A stretch of 64,000 nucleotides of DNA, from assembly GCA_963822825.1 (NCBI GenBank), contig CAWGIW010000004.1, positions 62,001 through 126,000 on the forward strand, given 5' to 3'. The position numbers and the translations under genes were made by a program. This DNA is from JAWWPY01 sp963822825. Its GTDB lineage: Bacteria > Actinomycetota > Actinomycetes > Streptosporangiales > Streptosporangiaceae. This document shows, one piece after another, positions 53,965 to 62,792 of this stretch; the first letter of the stretch is position 1, and each line of letters starts with the position of its first letter. A model generated the notes under the pieces. The model had not been told where the DNA came from. It saw nothing but the letters and a program-made list of their open reading frames with translations, and did no database searches.

Positions 53965-54198
53965 GTGTCGGTATATGTGCTAGCCGCCCACGCGGCGGGT
54001 AGGACTCACGTGTCAAGTTACGCGGCGGCTTTCCCCTACCTCGTGACGCTGGTGATCGGCGTGATCCTCGGCCGGCTGTGGGGCAGGCGGGCGGGCCTGA
54101 GGCATCTGGGCGAGTACGAGTTCCGTAACCGCTGGCGCGGCGCCCGGTCGGTCCGCCGATACTTACTGCGTCCGGGCGGCTATCCCACGAACGTCTGA
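53965..54198 (+). CDS. Small single-pass membrane protein
   Basis: 77 residues from GTG. One hydrophobic segment (about 23-40, FPYLVTLVIGVILGRLWG) is followed by a basic cytosolic tail (RRAGLRHLGEYEFRNRWRG). It ends 12 bp before the phosphoesterase gene, so the two may be co-transcribed. I do not know a family. The coding call rests on GC-biased third positions and the membrane-like layout. Confidence 0.5.
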   Translation: MSVYVLAAHAAGRTHVSSYAAAFPYLVTLVIGVILGRLWGRRAGLRHLGEYEFRNRWRGARSVRRYLLRPGGYPTNV

Positions 54199-54210
54199 AC
54201 GGAGTCTGTG

Positions 54211-55620
54211 ATGCCAGCCGGCAATGGCCTGCCCTCGGTCGAGCACGTAGTGGTCCTCATGCTGGAAAACCGTTCGTTCGATCACATGCTCGGGTTCCTC
54301 TACACCGATAACGGGAACGTCTCGCCTTCGGGGCAGCCGTGCGAGGGCCTGAGCGGAACCGAATCCAACCCGGCCAGCGCCGGGTCGCCGGTCAGCGTGT
54401 TCCGGATCGAGCCGGGCACGGCTAACGCGTACTTCATGCCCGGGGCCGACCCAGGTGAGGGGTACATGGCCACCAACGCCCAGCTGTTCGGCGGGGCTGA
54501 AACCGCGACGCCACCGGCGGGCGCACCCACGAACGACGGCTTTGTCACGGATTTCGCGTACACCCTGAGCTGGCAGGCGAGGGAGGGCCGGCCGATCCTG
54601 CCCGGCACCGCCGCCAGCGACATCATGGGCTGCTTCGCCCCAGACACGCTCCCGGTGCTGTCCGCCCTGGCCAAGGGGTACGCGGTGTGCGATCACTGGT
54701 TCTCGTCGGTGCCCACCGAGACGCTGCCGAACCGGGCGTTCGCCTGCGCGGGGACGAGCCAGGGGCACATGGACGACAAGACGCACACGTTCACCTCGCC
54801 GTCCATCTTCGGCCTGCTGAACTCGAACAACCTGGGCTGGGCGATCTACGGGTACGACGCCCAGCCGCTCACCAAGTCTGATTTCACCGATATCAGCCAG
54901 GCGGCGGCCAGCCACTTCGGCTTGTTCAAAGACTTCAAAGCGGCCGCGGCCGCGGGCACGCTGCCGGCCTACACGTTCCTGGAGCCGAGCTGGGGCTCCG
55001 CCGGGAACAGCCAGCATCCCAACTACGACGTGGCGCTCGGCGAGCAACTCATTCACGACGTGTACGAGGCGGTGCGGGGCGGCCCCGGCTGGCCGCAGAC
55101 CCTGCTGATCATCACCTACGACGAGCATGGCGGCTGCTACGACCACGTGCCTCCGCCGTCCGGCGCCACCCCGCCGGACCAGGACGCAGGCGAGTTCGGC
55201 TTTGATTTCACCCGGTTCGGTGTCCGGGTGCCTACGGTGCTGGTGTCACCGCTGATCGGCCCGGGGACGGTGTTCCGGGTCCCGGCGGACAGCGTGCCGC
55301 TGGATCACACCTCAATCCTCAAGACGGTGGAGCAGCGCTGGGGGCTGCCGCCCCTCACCGCCCGGGATGCGGCCGCACCCGGCGTGGGCAATGTGCTGAC
55401 GCTCGCGACGCCTCGCACCGACGACGTGCTCGCCGGGGTTACCGTGCCCGTTTCCTCGGGGCCGGGCCCCGCTGCCGGAGAACCCTCGCACCTCCAGCAG
55501 ATCGAGGCCGAGCTGATCTCGCGCCAGTTCCCGGCGGGCCAGTACCCGCCACCGGACGCGGCCGTAACTGCCCACCTGACCGCGGCCGACTACGAGCGCT
55601 ACATCAGCGCCCACTCCTAG
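54211..55620 (+). CDS. Alkaline-phosphatase-superfamily phosphoesterase (phospholipase C/acid phosphatase type)
   Basis: 469 residues from the ATG at 54211, which follows a GGAG 8 bases upstream. The family opening VEHVVVLMLENRSFDHMLGF contains the metal-binding Glu-Asn-Arg-Ser-Phe-Asp-His motif. Further motifs are DHWFSSVPTETLPNRAFACAGTS, LIITYDEHGGCYDHVPPP and VPLDHTSILKTVEQRWG. This is the PlcC/AcpA family, which cleaves phosphate mono- or diesters, including phospholipid head groups. No signal peptide is seen in this copy, unlike many secreted relatives, so it may be cytosolic or exported by another route. Confidence 0.9.
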   Translation: MPAGNGLPSVEHVVVLMLENRSFDHMLGFLYTDNGNVSPSGQPCEGLSGTESNPASAGSPVSVFRIEPGTANAYFMPGADPGEGYMATNAQLFGGAETATPPAGAPTNDGFVTDFAYTLSWQAREGRPILPGTAASDIMGCFAPDTLPVLSALAKGYAVCDHWFSSVPTETLPNRAFACAGTSQGHMDDKTHTFTSPSIFGLLNSNNLGWAIYGYDAQPLTKSDFTDISQAAASHFGLFKDFKAAAAAGTLPAYTFLEPSWGSAGNSQHPNYDVALGEQLIHDVYEAVRGGPGWPQTLLIITYDEHGGCYDHVPPPSGATPPDQDAGEFGFDFTRFGVRVPTVLVSPLIGPGTVFRVPADSVPLDHTSILKTVEQRWGLPPLTARDAAAPGVGNVLTLATPRTDDVLAGVTVPVSSGPGPAAGEPSHLQQIEAELISRQFPAGQYPPPDAAVTAHLTAADYERYISAHS

Positions 55621-55715
55621 GGTGAGGTCACGCCGCCGTTGTCGAACGCCTTGAGGTACTCCACGGCGACCGACTTACGCTGCTCGTCGATCATGGTCTC
55701 GCGGGCAAGCGCCAT
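55617..55715 (-). pseudogene. Short remnant resembling the start of a SnoaL/NTF2-like protein
   Basis: 32 codons starting ALARETMIDEQRKSVAVEYL, continuing KAFDNGG and ending in a TAG within the phosphoesterase stop region. The AVEYLKAFDNGG phrase is the usual first helix of SnoaL-like proteins; the rest of such a protein is absent. It could also be a real small protein. Low confidence. Confidence 0.35.
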
Positions 55716-55890
55716 GACTGGCCTCCATCCTGAAGTCTTCCTCGACCATTGGACCCATTAGGCGCACATTAATTCATATCGCGAACGTCATGCTCTCCCT
55801 GGGCGGCCAGGGTGTCAAGAGCCGCGAAAAGCACCTGCGGTGGTCCGGGCGGGCGGCTGGCGGACGCGCCCGAGGTGGTCAGATGGGCGG

Positions 55891-56727
55891 CTAGCGGACT
55901 CCGCCCGAACCGGTGGCCAGGCGAGCGGCGAGCTCGGAATCGATGTGCCGAGCCGCGGCGAGCAGGCGGGGCAGGAACTGCTTCTCCAGCGTCCGCATGG
56001 GCACCCGCGCCGCATGCGCGCTGGCGTTGATGGCCGCGACGACCTTGCCGGAACTGTCCCGGATCGGCACCGCGATGGACCGTACGCCCGCCTCAAGCTC
56101 CTGGTCCACCGCGGCCCAGCCTTGGCCGCGGACGGTGGCGAGCACCTCCCGCAGCCGGTCAGGGTCAACGATCGTGTGCTCGGTGAGCTTGCGGAGGGTG
56201 GCGTGGCGCAGCAGGGTCTCGCGCTCGGCATCTGGGAGGAAGGCCAGCAGGACACGGCCCATGGACGTCGGGTACGGCGGCAGACGGGTGCCTACGGTGA
56301 GCGAGATCGTCATGATCCGGTTGGCTGACGCGCGGGCCACGTAGACGATGTCGTTTCCGTCGAGGACGCTCACCGAGCATGACTCGTGCAGTTCCTCGGC
56401 GAGATCCTCCAGGTGGGGCTGGGCGATCTGGGCCACGCTGAACGACGAGAGGTAGGCGTAGCCCAGCGCGAGCACCCGCGGTCGGAGTGAGAACTGCCGC
56501 CCCGAACTGCCTACGTAACCCAGTTCCTGCAGGGTCAGCAGGAACCTCCGGGCCGCCGCGCGGGTCAGCCCGGTGAGCTCGGCGACCTCCGACAGCGTCA
56601 GCGACGGCCGCTCCGACGAGAAGCAGCGGATGACGGCCAGCCCCCGGTCCAGGGACTGGACGAAATCGGTCCGGCGCGGCCCGGTCGCTGCGGCCGGATC
56701 GGCGGCCGCGGCGCTCGATGTGTTCAC
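55891..56727 (-). CDS. IclR-family transcriptional regulator
   Basis: 278 residues. The winged helix is FVQSLDRGLAVIRCFS and LTLSEVAELTGLTRAAARRFLLTLQELGYV, followed by the IclR effector domain with MTISLTVGTRLPPYPTSMGRVLLA and AVPIRDSSGKVVAAINASAH. The PcaR/PobR subgroup, which controls aromatic acid breakdown, has this RRFLLTLQELGYV motif. No aromatic-degradation genes are next to it, so the target is unknown. 55716-55890 contains no supported feature. Confidence 0.93.
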   Translation of the reverse strand: MNTSSAAAADPAAATGPRRTDFVQSLDRGLAVIRCFSSERPSLTLSEVAELTGLTRAAARRFLLTLQELGYVGSSGRQFSLRPRVLALGYAYLSSFSVAQIAQPHLEDLAEELHESCSVSVLDGNDIVYVARASANRIMTISLTVGTRLPPYPTSMGRVLLAFLPDAERETLLRHATLRKLTEHTIVDPDRLREVLATVRGQGWAAVDQELEAGVRSIAVPIRDSSGKVVAAINASAHAARVPMRTLEKQFLPRLLAAARHIDSELAARLATGSGGVR

Positions 56728-56826
56728 ATAGCGAACGATAGCGCGTTTTGACCAGCTACCGCCAGACTGACCAGCCCGGGCATCCCGCTGCGGGCGGTCA
56801 CCGTGACGGATCCGTGAGCTATCGCC

Positions 56827-56900
56827 GCCGACCCAGGCGCGCGTCCCGCCGACCCAGCGCGCGTCCCGCCGACCCAGGCGCGCGTCCCGCCGACTCAGCC
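56827..56900. repeat. Tandem 20-21 bp repeat reaching into a stop codon
   Basis: Three full copies of GCCGACCCAGGCGCGCGTCC(C) (21, 20 and 21 bp) and a partial fourth, which includes the TGA of the oxidoreductase at 56895-57947. Arranged between the IclR gene and the end of that gene. Confidence 0.9.
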
Positions 56901-57947
56901 GCCGGCGCCGCGTAGCGGCAGGCCCGCAGCGCGGTAGACATCGTCGATGACGGTCATCGTGGCGACCGCGTCTTCCGGCGTGGTGATCACCGGCTCACCG
57001 CGCAGGACCGCCGCGGCGAAGGCGCGCAACTGGTAGGTGTAGGTCGCTCCGCCCCGGACGTGCTCGCGGCGGGTGTACCCATCCGCGCTCACCGTCAGCC
57101 GGTTGAAACGCTGTGGCGCGAGGAAATTCAGGACCCGCAGCACGCCACGGTCGCCAACCGCCTCGACCCCGATCCGCAGCACCTGGCTAGACCAGAGCGA
57201 GGCGTTCATCCGGGCTGCCGCTCCAGAGGGGAACCTGAATGATGCGGTCATCGCCCGGTCCACGTCCGGGCCGTGCCGCTTGGCCCTGGCCTCCACCACC
57301 CGCGGCTCACCGGGCCCGAGCAGCCGCAGGCAGTTGATGGCATAGCAGCCGGCGTCCATGGTCGCCCCGCCCGCCAGGTCGTAGGAATACCGGATGTCGG
57401 AGAAGCGGGGCAGCGGGAAACAGACCGACGCCTCCAGATACCGTAGCGGGCCCAGTTCCCCGTCGGTGGCGCCGTCGGGGCCGGCCACCACCTCGCGCAT
57501 CCTTCTGGCCAGCGGGTGATAGCGGTAGTGGAAGGCCTCCATGACGACCAGCCCGGAAGCCTTGGCGGCCGCCGCGACCTGCGCCGCCTCCGCCGCATTC
57601 GAGGTGAAAGGCTTCTCGCACAGCACGTGCTTGCCCGCCTCGATCGCCCGCAGCGTCCACGGCGCATGCAGCGAATTCGGCAGCGGATTGTAGATCGCGT
57701 CGATGGCGGGATCGGCGATCAGCGCCGCATAGGAGCCGTGCACCACGGGGATCCCGTGCTTGGCCGCGAAGTGCCGGGCACGGCCGGGGTCGCGGGCGGC
57801 GACGGCGGTGATCACCACCTCGGGGACCAGGCGGGCTGGCTTGATCAGGGCAGCAGGAGTGATTCGCGCGGCACCGAGTGTGCCGATCCGCAGCCGGTCC
57901 AACGACCACAACCCCAATCCACTGCCTCGCCTCGTCAACGCGACCAC
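56895..57947 (-). CDS. Gfo/Idh/MocA-family oxidoreductase, second copy
   Basis: About 350 residues from the GTG at 57947; the same frame is open to an ATG at 58061 and the exact start is unclear. The NAD-binding start is LRIGTLGAARITPAAL and the catalytic-site motif is GKHVLCEKPFTSNAAEA (EKP). It is a dehydrogenase of sugars or related compounds, but only 30-35 percent alike in feel to the copy at 47563-48714 (no alignment made). It lies 123 bp downstream of rlmB on the same strand. Confidence 0.88.
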   Translation of the reverse strand: MVALTRRGSGLGLWSLDRLRIGTLGAARITPAALIKPARLVPEVVITAVAARDPGRARHFAAKHGIPVVHGSYAALIADPAIDAIYNPLPNSLHAPWTLRAIEAGKHVLCEKPFTSNAAEAAQVAAAAKASGLVVMEAFHYRYHPLARRMREVVAGPDGATDGELGPLRYLEASVCFPLPRFSDIRYSYDLAGGATMDAGCYAINCLRLLGPGEPRVVEARAKRHGPDVDRAMTASFRFPSGAAARMNASLWSSQVLRIGVEAVGDRGVLRVLNFLAPQRFNRLTVSADGYTRREHVRGGATYTYQLRAFAAAVLRGEPVITTPEDAVATMTVIDDVYRAAGLPLRGAGG

Positions 57948-58070
57948 CTTAACGACCAAAAACGCTTCCGGGGTCGTCGCCGCCACCCCGGAACGCATCA
58001 GAGGTCGCTGGCGGCGAACTGGCCTCAGGCCGGGCGCGCGGGCGGCGGCCAGCTCGGGCACGCCCTTGGT

Positions 58071-59152
58071 TCAGGCGGCCGAGCTACGGTAGCGGGCCAC
58101 CTCGTGCAGCGCGATGCCGGCCGCGACGCCGGCGTTGAGTGACTCGGTCGCCGCCGTGACCGGGATCTGGGCCAGCAGGTCACAGCGCTGGGCGACGAGC
58201 CGGGACAGGCCGCGTCCCTCAGAGCCGACGACCAGCACCAGCGGGCCGTCCGCGATGTCGAGATCGCTGATCGGAGTGGGCCCCGCCGCGTCGAGTCCCA
58301 CCACGAACAGGCCGGCCTCCTGGTAGGAGGTAATGGCCCGGGCCAGGTTGGGGGCCTGGGCCACCGGCACCCGGGCCAGCGCACCCGCGGACGCCTTCCA
58401 TGAGCCGGCGCTCACCCGCGCCGAGCGACGGGCCGGGATGAGCACGCCGTGCCCGCCGAAGGCCGCCGCCGAGCGCACGATGGCGCCCAGGTTACGGGGA
58501 TCGGTGATCCCGTCGAGAGCCACGATCAGCGGTGCCTGCCCGGCGGCGCGAGCCCGGGCGATCAGGTCGTCGGCGTGCGCGTAGTCATAGGGCCGGATCC
58601 GCAGGGCCAGGCCCTGATGGACGGCTCCCCCGGTCAGCCGGTCCAGTTCCGTCCGCCCCGCCTCGATCATGGGGATGCCCGCGTCGGCGGCCAGCCGGAT
58701 CACCTCGCGGACCCGCTCGTCGGAGTCCAGCCGCGGCCCCGCGTACAAGGCGGTGGCCGGCACCCGGGCGCGTAGCGATTCCAGCACGGAGTTGCGGCCC
58801 GCGACCACCTCGGGCGCATCACCAGCACCACGAGGGCGGCCGCCCGGCGCGCGGTCCCCGAAGGTCCGGGGCGGCGGAGGCCCCCCAGAGACCTTTCCGG
58901 CCCAACGATTCCCAGCCCCCCCGGCCGCCCCCCGCCCTGACCATCGTCGCGCGACTCGCCACGGGCCCGGTCACGGGATGCCGCGGCCGCCGCGCGGCGC
59001 TGCGCCGGGTGCCCAGGCCGGTCGCGGGCGGGTGGCGTCGGTCCCTTGCCTTCCAAGCGCCGCTGGCTGTACCCGCCGGTGCCCGGGCGGGGCTTCCCGG
59101 ACTTGGTCCGGCCACCCCGGCCCGCCGCCCCAGTGGGTCCGCCGCGACTCAC
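58071..59152 (-). CDS. rlmB: 23S rRNA 2-prime-O-ribose methyltransferase RlmB, frameshifted
   Basis: About 360 residues after adding one G to the run at 58916-58922. The GTG start at 59152 overlaps the cysS stop (GTGA). The disordered basic N-terminus (GGRTKSGKPRPGTGGYSQRR, then EGKGPTPPARDRPGHPAQR) matches actinobacterial RlmB. The SpoU/TrmH part in the second frame begins VVAGRNSVLESL and has IVALDGITDPRNLGAIVRSA, LVVGSEGRGLSRLV and ESLNAGVAAGIALHEV, all three SPOUT motifs. It methylates a guanosine of 23S rRNA. The shift is in a homopolymer and probably an error. Confidence 0.88.
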
Positions 59153-60660
59153 CGCTTCAGCTCCCATCGGGGGCCATTCGGGGTGTCCTCGATGACCACT
59201 CCGGCCGCGTGAAGCTCGTCCCTGATCGCGTCGGCCGTGGCGTACTCGCCTCGCTTACGAGCGGCCTGCCGCTGCGCCAACGCCACGCTGACCAGCGCGC
59301 TGACGACCGGATGCAGGTCGTCATCCGGGCCGCGGGACACCCACGGCTCCGAGAGGGGGTCGAGGCCGAGCACGTCCAGCATGGCCCGCACCTCGGCCAG
59401 CCTCACCACCGCCCGGTCGGCATCACCCGCGGCGAGCGCGTTGTTGCCGTCGCGGACCGCGTCGTGCACCGCGGCGAGCGCCTGGGGCACGCCGAGGTCG
59501 TCGTCGAGCGCGGCGGAGAACGCTTCCGGGAGCGCGACAGCAGGGGGCGAGCCGACCTCGGCCGACAGTGCCCTGGCTACCGCCGCGCCTGGTTGGCGCC
59601 TCGCGGCGACATCGCCGGTCTCGACCTCGTAGGCGGCGCGCTCCTCGCCTTCACGGGTCTCATATGTGCGCTGCTCGAACTCCGCCGCGCGGGTGACGAA
59701 CCCCTCGATCCTGCGGTACGCGGCGCCCGCCTCGGCGAGGGCGTCCGGGGAGTACTCGATCCCCGAGCGGTAGTGCGCCTGACCCAGGTAGTAACGGAGT
59801 TCGACCGGGCGGATCTGGCTCACTATCACGCTCACGAGCAGGGAGTTGCCGAGTGACTTGCTCATCTTCTCCCCGGCCACCCCGACCAGGCCGTTGTGCA
59901 TCCAGTACCGGGCGAACCCGTCACCGGCGGACCGGGACTGGGCCAGCTCGTTCTCGTGGTGCGGGAAGATCAGGTCGATGCCGCCGCCGTGGATGTCGAA
60001 GGTCGGGCCCAGGTACTTGGTCGCCATGGCCGAGCATTCCAGGTGCCAGCCGGGGCGGCCGGGTCCCCACGGCGTGTCCCAGGCCGGCTCACCAGGCTTC
60101 GCCGCCTTCCACAGGGCGAAGTCGCGCGGGTCCCGTTTGGCATCGTTGGTCTCTGTGTCGTCGGCCGGCCGCATGTGCTCGGGCCGCTGACCGGACAGCG
60201 CACCGTACTCCGGGTACGAGCTGATGTCGAAGTACACGCCGCCGCCGGCCGGATAGGCGTGACCATTGTCGATCAGTCGCCGCATCAGGGCGATCATCTC
60301 GGGTACATGCCCGGTCGCCCGGGGTTCGACGTCGGGGGGAAGGCAGCCGAGCACGTCGTAGGCCCGGCTGAACGCGCGCTCGTTGCGCTGCGCCACCAGC
60401 CACCAGGGCACTCCCTCGGCGGCGGCGGCACCAATGATCTTGTCGTCGATGTCGGTGACATTCCGGCAGAACGTGGTCTGGTACCCGGTTGTCCTCAGCC
60501 AGCGGACGAGGATGTCGAAAACAACGCCGGACCTGATGTGCCCGATGTGCGGCGGTGCCTGCACTGTGGCGCCGCACAGGTACAGCCCGACCTTCCCGGC
60601 CGCAACCGGGGAGAACTCGCGCACCTGGCGCGCGGCGGTGTCGTAGAAGCGGAGCGTCAC
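59149..60660 (-). CDS. cysS: Cysteinyl-tRNA synthetase
   Basis: 503 residues from the GTG at 60660 (VTLRFYDTAARQV). Class I signatures PPHIGHIRSGVVFDIL (HIGH) and GEKMSKSLGNSLL (KMSKS) are present. Zinc ligands are LCGATV, WHLECSAM and FPHHENELAQS. KMSKS plus full length separate it from the shorter MshC of mycothiol synthesis. It charges tRNA-Cys. Coupled to rlmB by a 4-bp overlap; ispF, which usually lies next to it, is separated here by two genes on the other strand. The first three codons have no clear ribosome site. Confidence 0.96.
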   Translation of the reverse strand: MTLRFYDTAARQVREFSPVAAGKVGLYLCGATVQAPPHIGHIRSGVVFDILVRWLRTTGYQTTFCRNVTDIDDKIIGAAAAEGVPWWLVAQRNERAFSRAYDVLGCLPPDVEPRATGHVPEMIALMRRLIDNGHAYPAGGGVYFDISSYPEYGALSGQRPEHMRPADDTETNDAKRDPRDFALWKAAKPGEPAWDTPWGPGRPGWHLECSAMATKYLGPTFDIHGGGIDLIFPHHENELAQSRSAGDGFARYWMHNGLVGVAGEKMSKSLGNSLLVSVIVSQIRPVELRYYLGQAHYRSGIEYSPDALAEAGAAYRRIEGFVTRAAEFEQRTYETREGEERAAYEVETGDVAARRQPGAAVARALSAEVGSPPAVALPEAFSAALDDDLGVPQALAAVHDAVRDGNNALAAGDADRAVVRLAEVRAMLDVLGLDPLSEPWVSRGPDDDLHPVVSALVSVALAQRQAARKRGEYATADAIRDELHAAGVVIEDTPNGPRWELKR

Positions 60661-61214
60661 GCAGCAAAGGGTACGGGATAGCGCGGACTGCCACGGCGGG
60701 CTCGGCCGGCTAGCCAGTGCACTCGATTGCTTTGCGTCAGCGGCGCTGCGCAACGCTGAAAATAACCGGCCAACATCTAATTCACGGTGAGTGGCGTGGC
60801 CACTCCAGCCGGCGGATCCAACGTGAGCAAGCCGTTCTGCCGATAAGTCGTTTCGACGCCTGTGAAATACGGCAAAGTCCTGGGGTGTGTCACCGACGGT
60901 AGCCACCGATATCCTGACATCATCTTTGTGAACAGCAACTGCCCCGCCGAGCACCAGATCGCCGCCTCTCGGCAGGTCAGTGGTGCGGAATGACGCGGCG
61001 GGAGGAGAGCCTTGGGGCGCCACACCGGCAGCTACGCCGATGACGCCGGATTGCGCGGGGCGGCGGAACGTTCGTCATTCCGGCGTCTTCTTTCTATCGC
61101 CCGGACGCCCGCGGTCACCCGTCGGCCCCCACCGCCGCCCACCGACACAATGGAGGGAGGGAAGCGGCGCTTCCTCCCCGGCCTCAACGCCGGGGTTTCC
61201 GCGCCGCAACCTCG
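60661..61214. other. 554-bp gap with competing hairpins
   Basis: No supported gene. Two stems share a 3-prime arm and exclude each other: GGAATGACG (60987-60995) with CGTCATTCC (61073-61081), and GACGCCGGA (61042-61050) with TCCGGCGTC (61079-61087), the latter followed by TTCTTTC. Two further hairpins lie just before the DUF2637 gene: GGAAGC/GCTTCC (61160-61174) and CCCCGGC/GCCGGGG (61176-61195). Confidence 0.55.
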
Positions 61215-62792
61215 ATGAATGAGAATGCCACTACGCCTGGCGGCCGCAGCGCGGACCTCTATCCCGGGCTACGGCTGGTGGCTCTCGTCGCCGTGATCAC
61301 GGGCGTGGTCTTGCTGGCCGCCGCCGCGTTCGTGCTGTCTTATGCGGGAATCCACGCGATCGCCCTGGCCGCCGGGGTCTCGCCCACCCTCGCCAAGCTG
61401 TATCCGCTGATCTTCGACGCCATGTTGGTCGTCGCCTCAGCCGCCGCGCTGGCGCTGCGCGGCGGGGGGTGGTGGACCAAGCTGTACGCGTGGCTGTCGC
61501 TCCTGGTCCTGCTGGCGGCCGCGTCCGCCGCGGACGCGATCCACGCCATGGGCGTCACCCTGCCCCGCCGGCCAACGGCGGCGGTGGTGGCGGTCACGCC
61601 GTGGGTGCTGCTGCTGATCGGGTTCGGGCTGTGGCTTGCCCTGCTGCGGCATCTCCGGGCCTCCCGGGCCGGGGGCCGGAGGCGCGGGAACGGGAGAGAT
61701 CTGCCCGCCGCGGGGGCGCCCCACGGGACGTCCGCCGCCCCGCAGCCAGCCGTCGCCCGGCAGCCAGCGACCGCCCCGCAGCTGACCGTCGCCCGGCAGC
61801 CGGCGGTCGCCCCGCCGCAGAGGCCGGCTGCGACGCAGCCAACGGCCGCCCCGCCGACGGCCACCGCCCCGCAGCCAACGGCCGTCCCGCGGCCAGCGAC
61901 CGACCCGCCGACGCCCCCCCGGCCAGACGCGGCGAACCCGCCGCGCCGGGCGACTGAGGCGGTGCTCGCGCCAGAAACCACGGGTGCCGCGGCGCCCGTG
62001 GTCCCGGTCGCGGCCGGTGGCGCGGCGAGCCCGGCGGCCGAGACGGCCGTGCCCACGGGGGGATCCGGGATCATCGCCGACGCTGGCCAGGCCACCACCG
62101 CCCGGCACGCCAAGGAATCCGCACATGCTGGCCCGAAGGCCACGGTCAGCGGCCTGGCCACGTTCACCGCGCGGGTCACTGAGGACACAGACGCCGCGGG
62201 CTCCGTGGATGCTGACCGCACCAGCGATCCCATCACCTCGGAGACGGGGGCTGCGCACCCGGCCGGTGCCGACGGCTCGGTCAGCGCCGGCCAGGCCGGC
62301 GAATCCAAGGGCACCGCGGCCGCCGACGACCCCGCACACACCGGCCAGGCCGGCGAATCCAAGGGCACCGCGGCCGCCGGCACCGCCGACGACTCCGCAC
62401 ACACCGGCCAATCCAAGGGCACCGCCGCCGCCGGCCTGGCCGATGACTCCGCACGTACCGGTGAGGCCGGAGGACCAGGAGACGCCGAGGACGCCGAGCT
62501 GGCTCTCGACGCGGAGCCAGGCATGGACGACCCGACCAGCGATGAAGCCCACCCGGCTGGTGGGGCCGAGCCGGGTGATGGGGGTGAGCCGGGTGATGGG
62601 GCCGCCGGCAGCCCGGCCGCCGAGCCCGGGAGCGACCGCGCCGAATCAATCGGCGGCCAAGCCGGCCAGCACGGGCCCGCGCCCGTCCCGCAGCAGCCGC
62701 TGCCAGCACCCGTGCCAGCGCCTTCGCCGCATTTCGACCGGATGCGAAGTACCCCGACACCACCTGGGGAAGAGCCAGAGCAGGAGGCATGA
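61215..62792 (+). CDS. DUF2637 membrane protein with long low-complexity tail
   Basis: 525 residues. Four membrane segments occupy the first about 150 residues: starting LVALVAVITGVVLLAAAAF, LYPLIFDAMLVVASAAALAL, WLSLLVLLAAASAADAIHAM and VAVTPWVLLLIGFGLWLALL. The FDAMLVVASAA phrase is typical of DUF2637 (SpdB2-like, known from plasmid-spread and chromosomal genes of actinomycetes). The remaining 370 residues are Pro/Ala/Thr-rich with PTAAPP repeats, then acidic repeats of GQAGESKGTAAAD and AHTGQ type. Function is unknown. Its stop overlaps the next gene. Confidence 0.8.
   Translation: MNENATTPGGRSADLYPGLRLVALVAVITGVVLLAAAAFVLSYAGIHAIALAAGVSPTLAKLYPLIFDAMLVVASAAALALRGGGWWTKLYAWLSLLVLLAAASAADAIHAMGVTLPRRPTAAVVAVTPWVLLLIGFGLWLALLRHLRASRAGGRRRGNGRDLPAAGAPHGTSAAPQPAVARQPATAPQLTVARQPAVAPPQRPAATQPTAAPPTATAPQPTAVPRPATDPPTPPRPDAANPPRRATEAVLAPETTGAAAPVVPVAAGGAASPAAETAVPTGGSGIIADAGQATTARHAKESAHAGPKATVSGLATFTARVTEDTDAAGSVDADRTSDPITSETGAAHPAGADGSVSAGQAGESKGTAAADDPAHTGQAGESKGTAAAGTADDSAHTGQSKGTAAAGLADDSARTGEAGGPGDAEDAELALDAEPGMDDPTSDEAHPAGGAEPGDGGEPGDGAAGSPAAEPGSDRAESIGGQAGQHGPAPVPQQPLPAPVPAPSPHFDRMRSTPTPPGEEPEQEA

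Noticed and set aside
60661..61214. c-di-AMP (ydaO), cobalamin or T-box leader before cysS or the DUF2637 gene
   Set aside because: None of the conserved cores of these RNA classes is present on either strand; only unnamed hairpins are seen.
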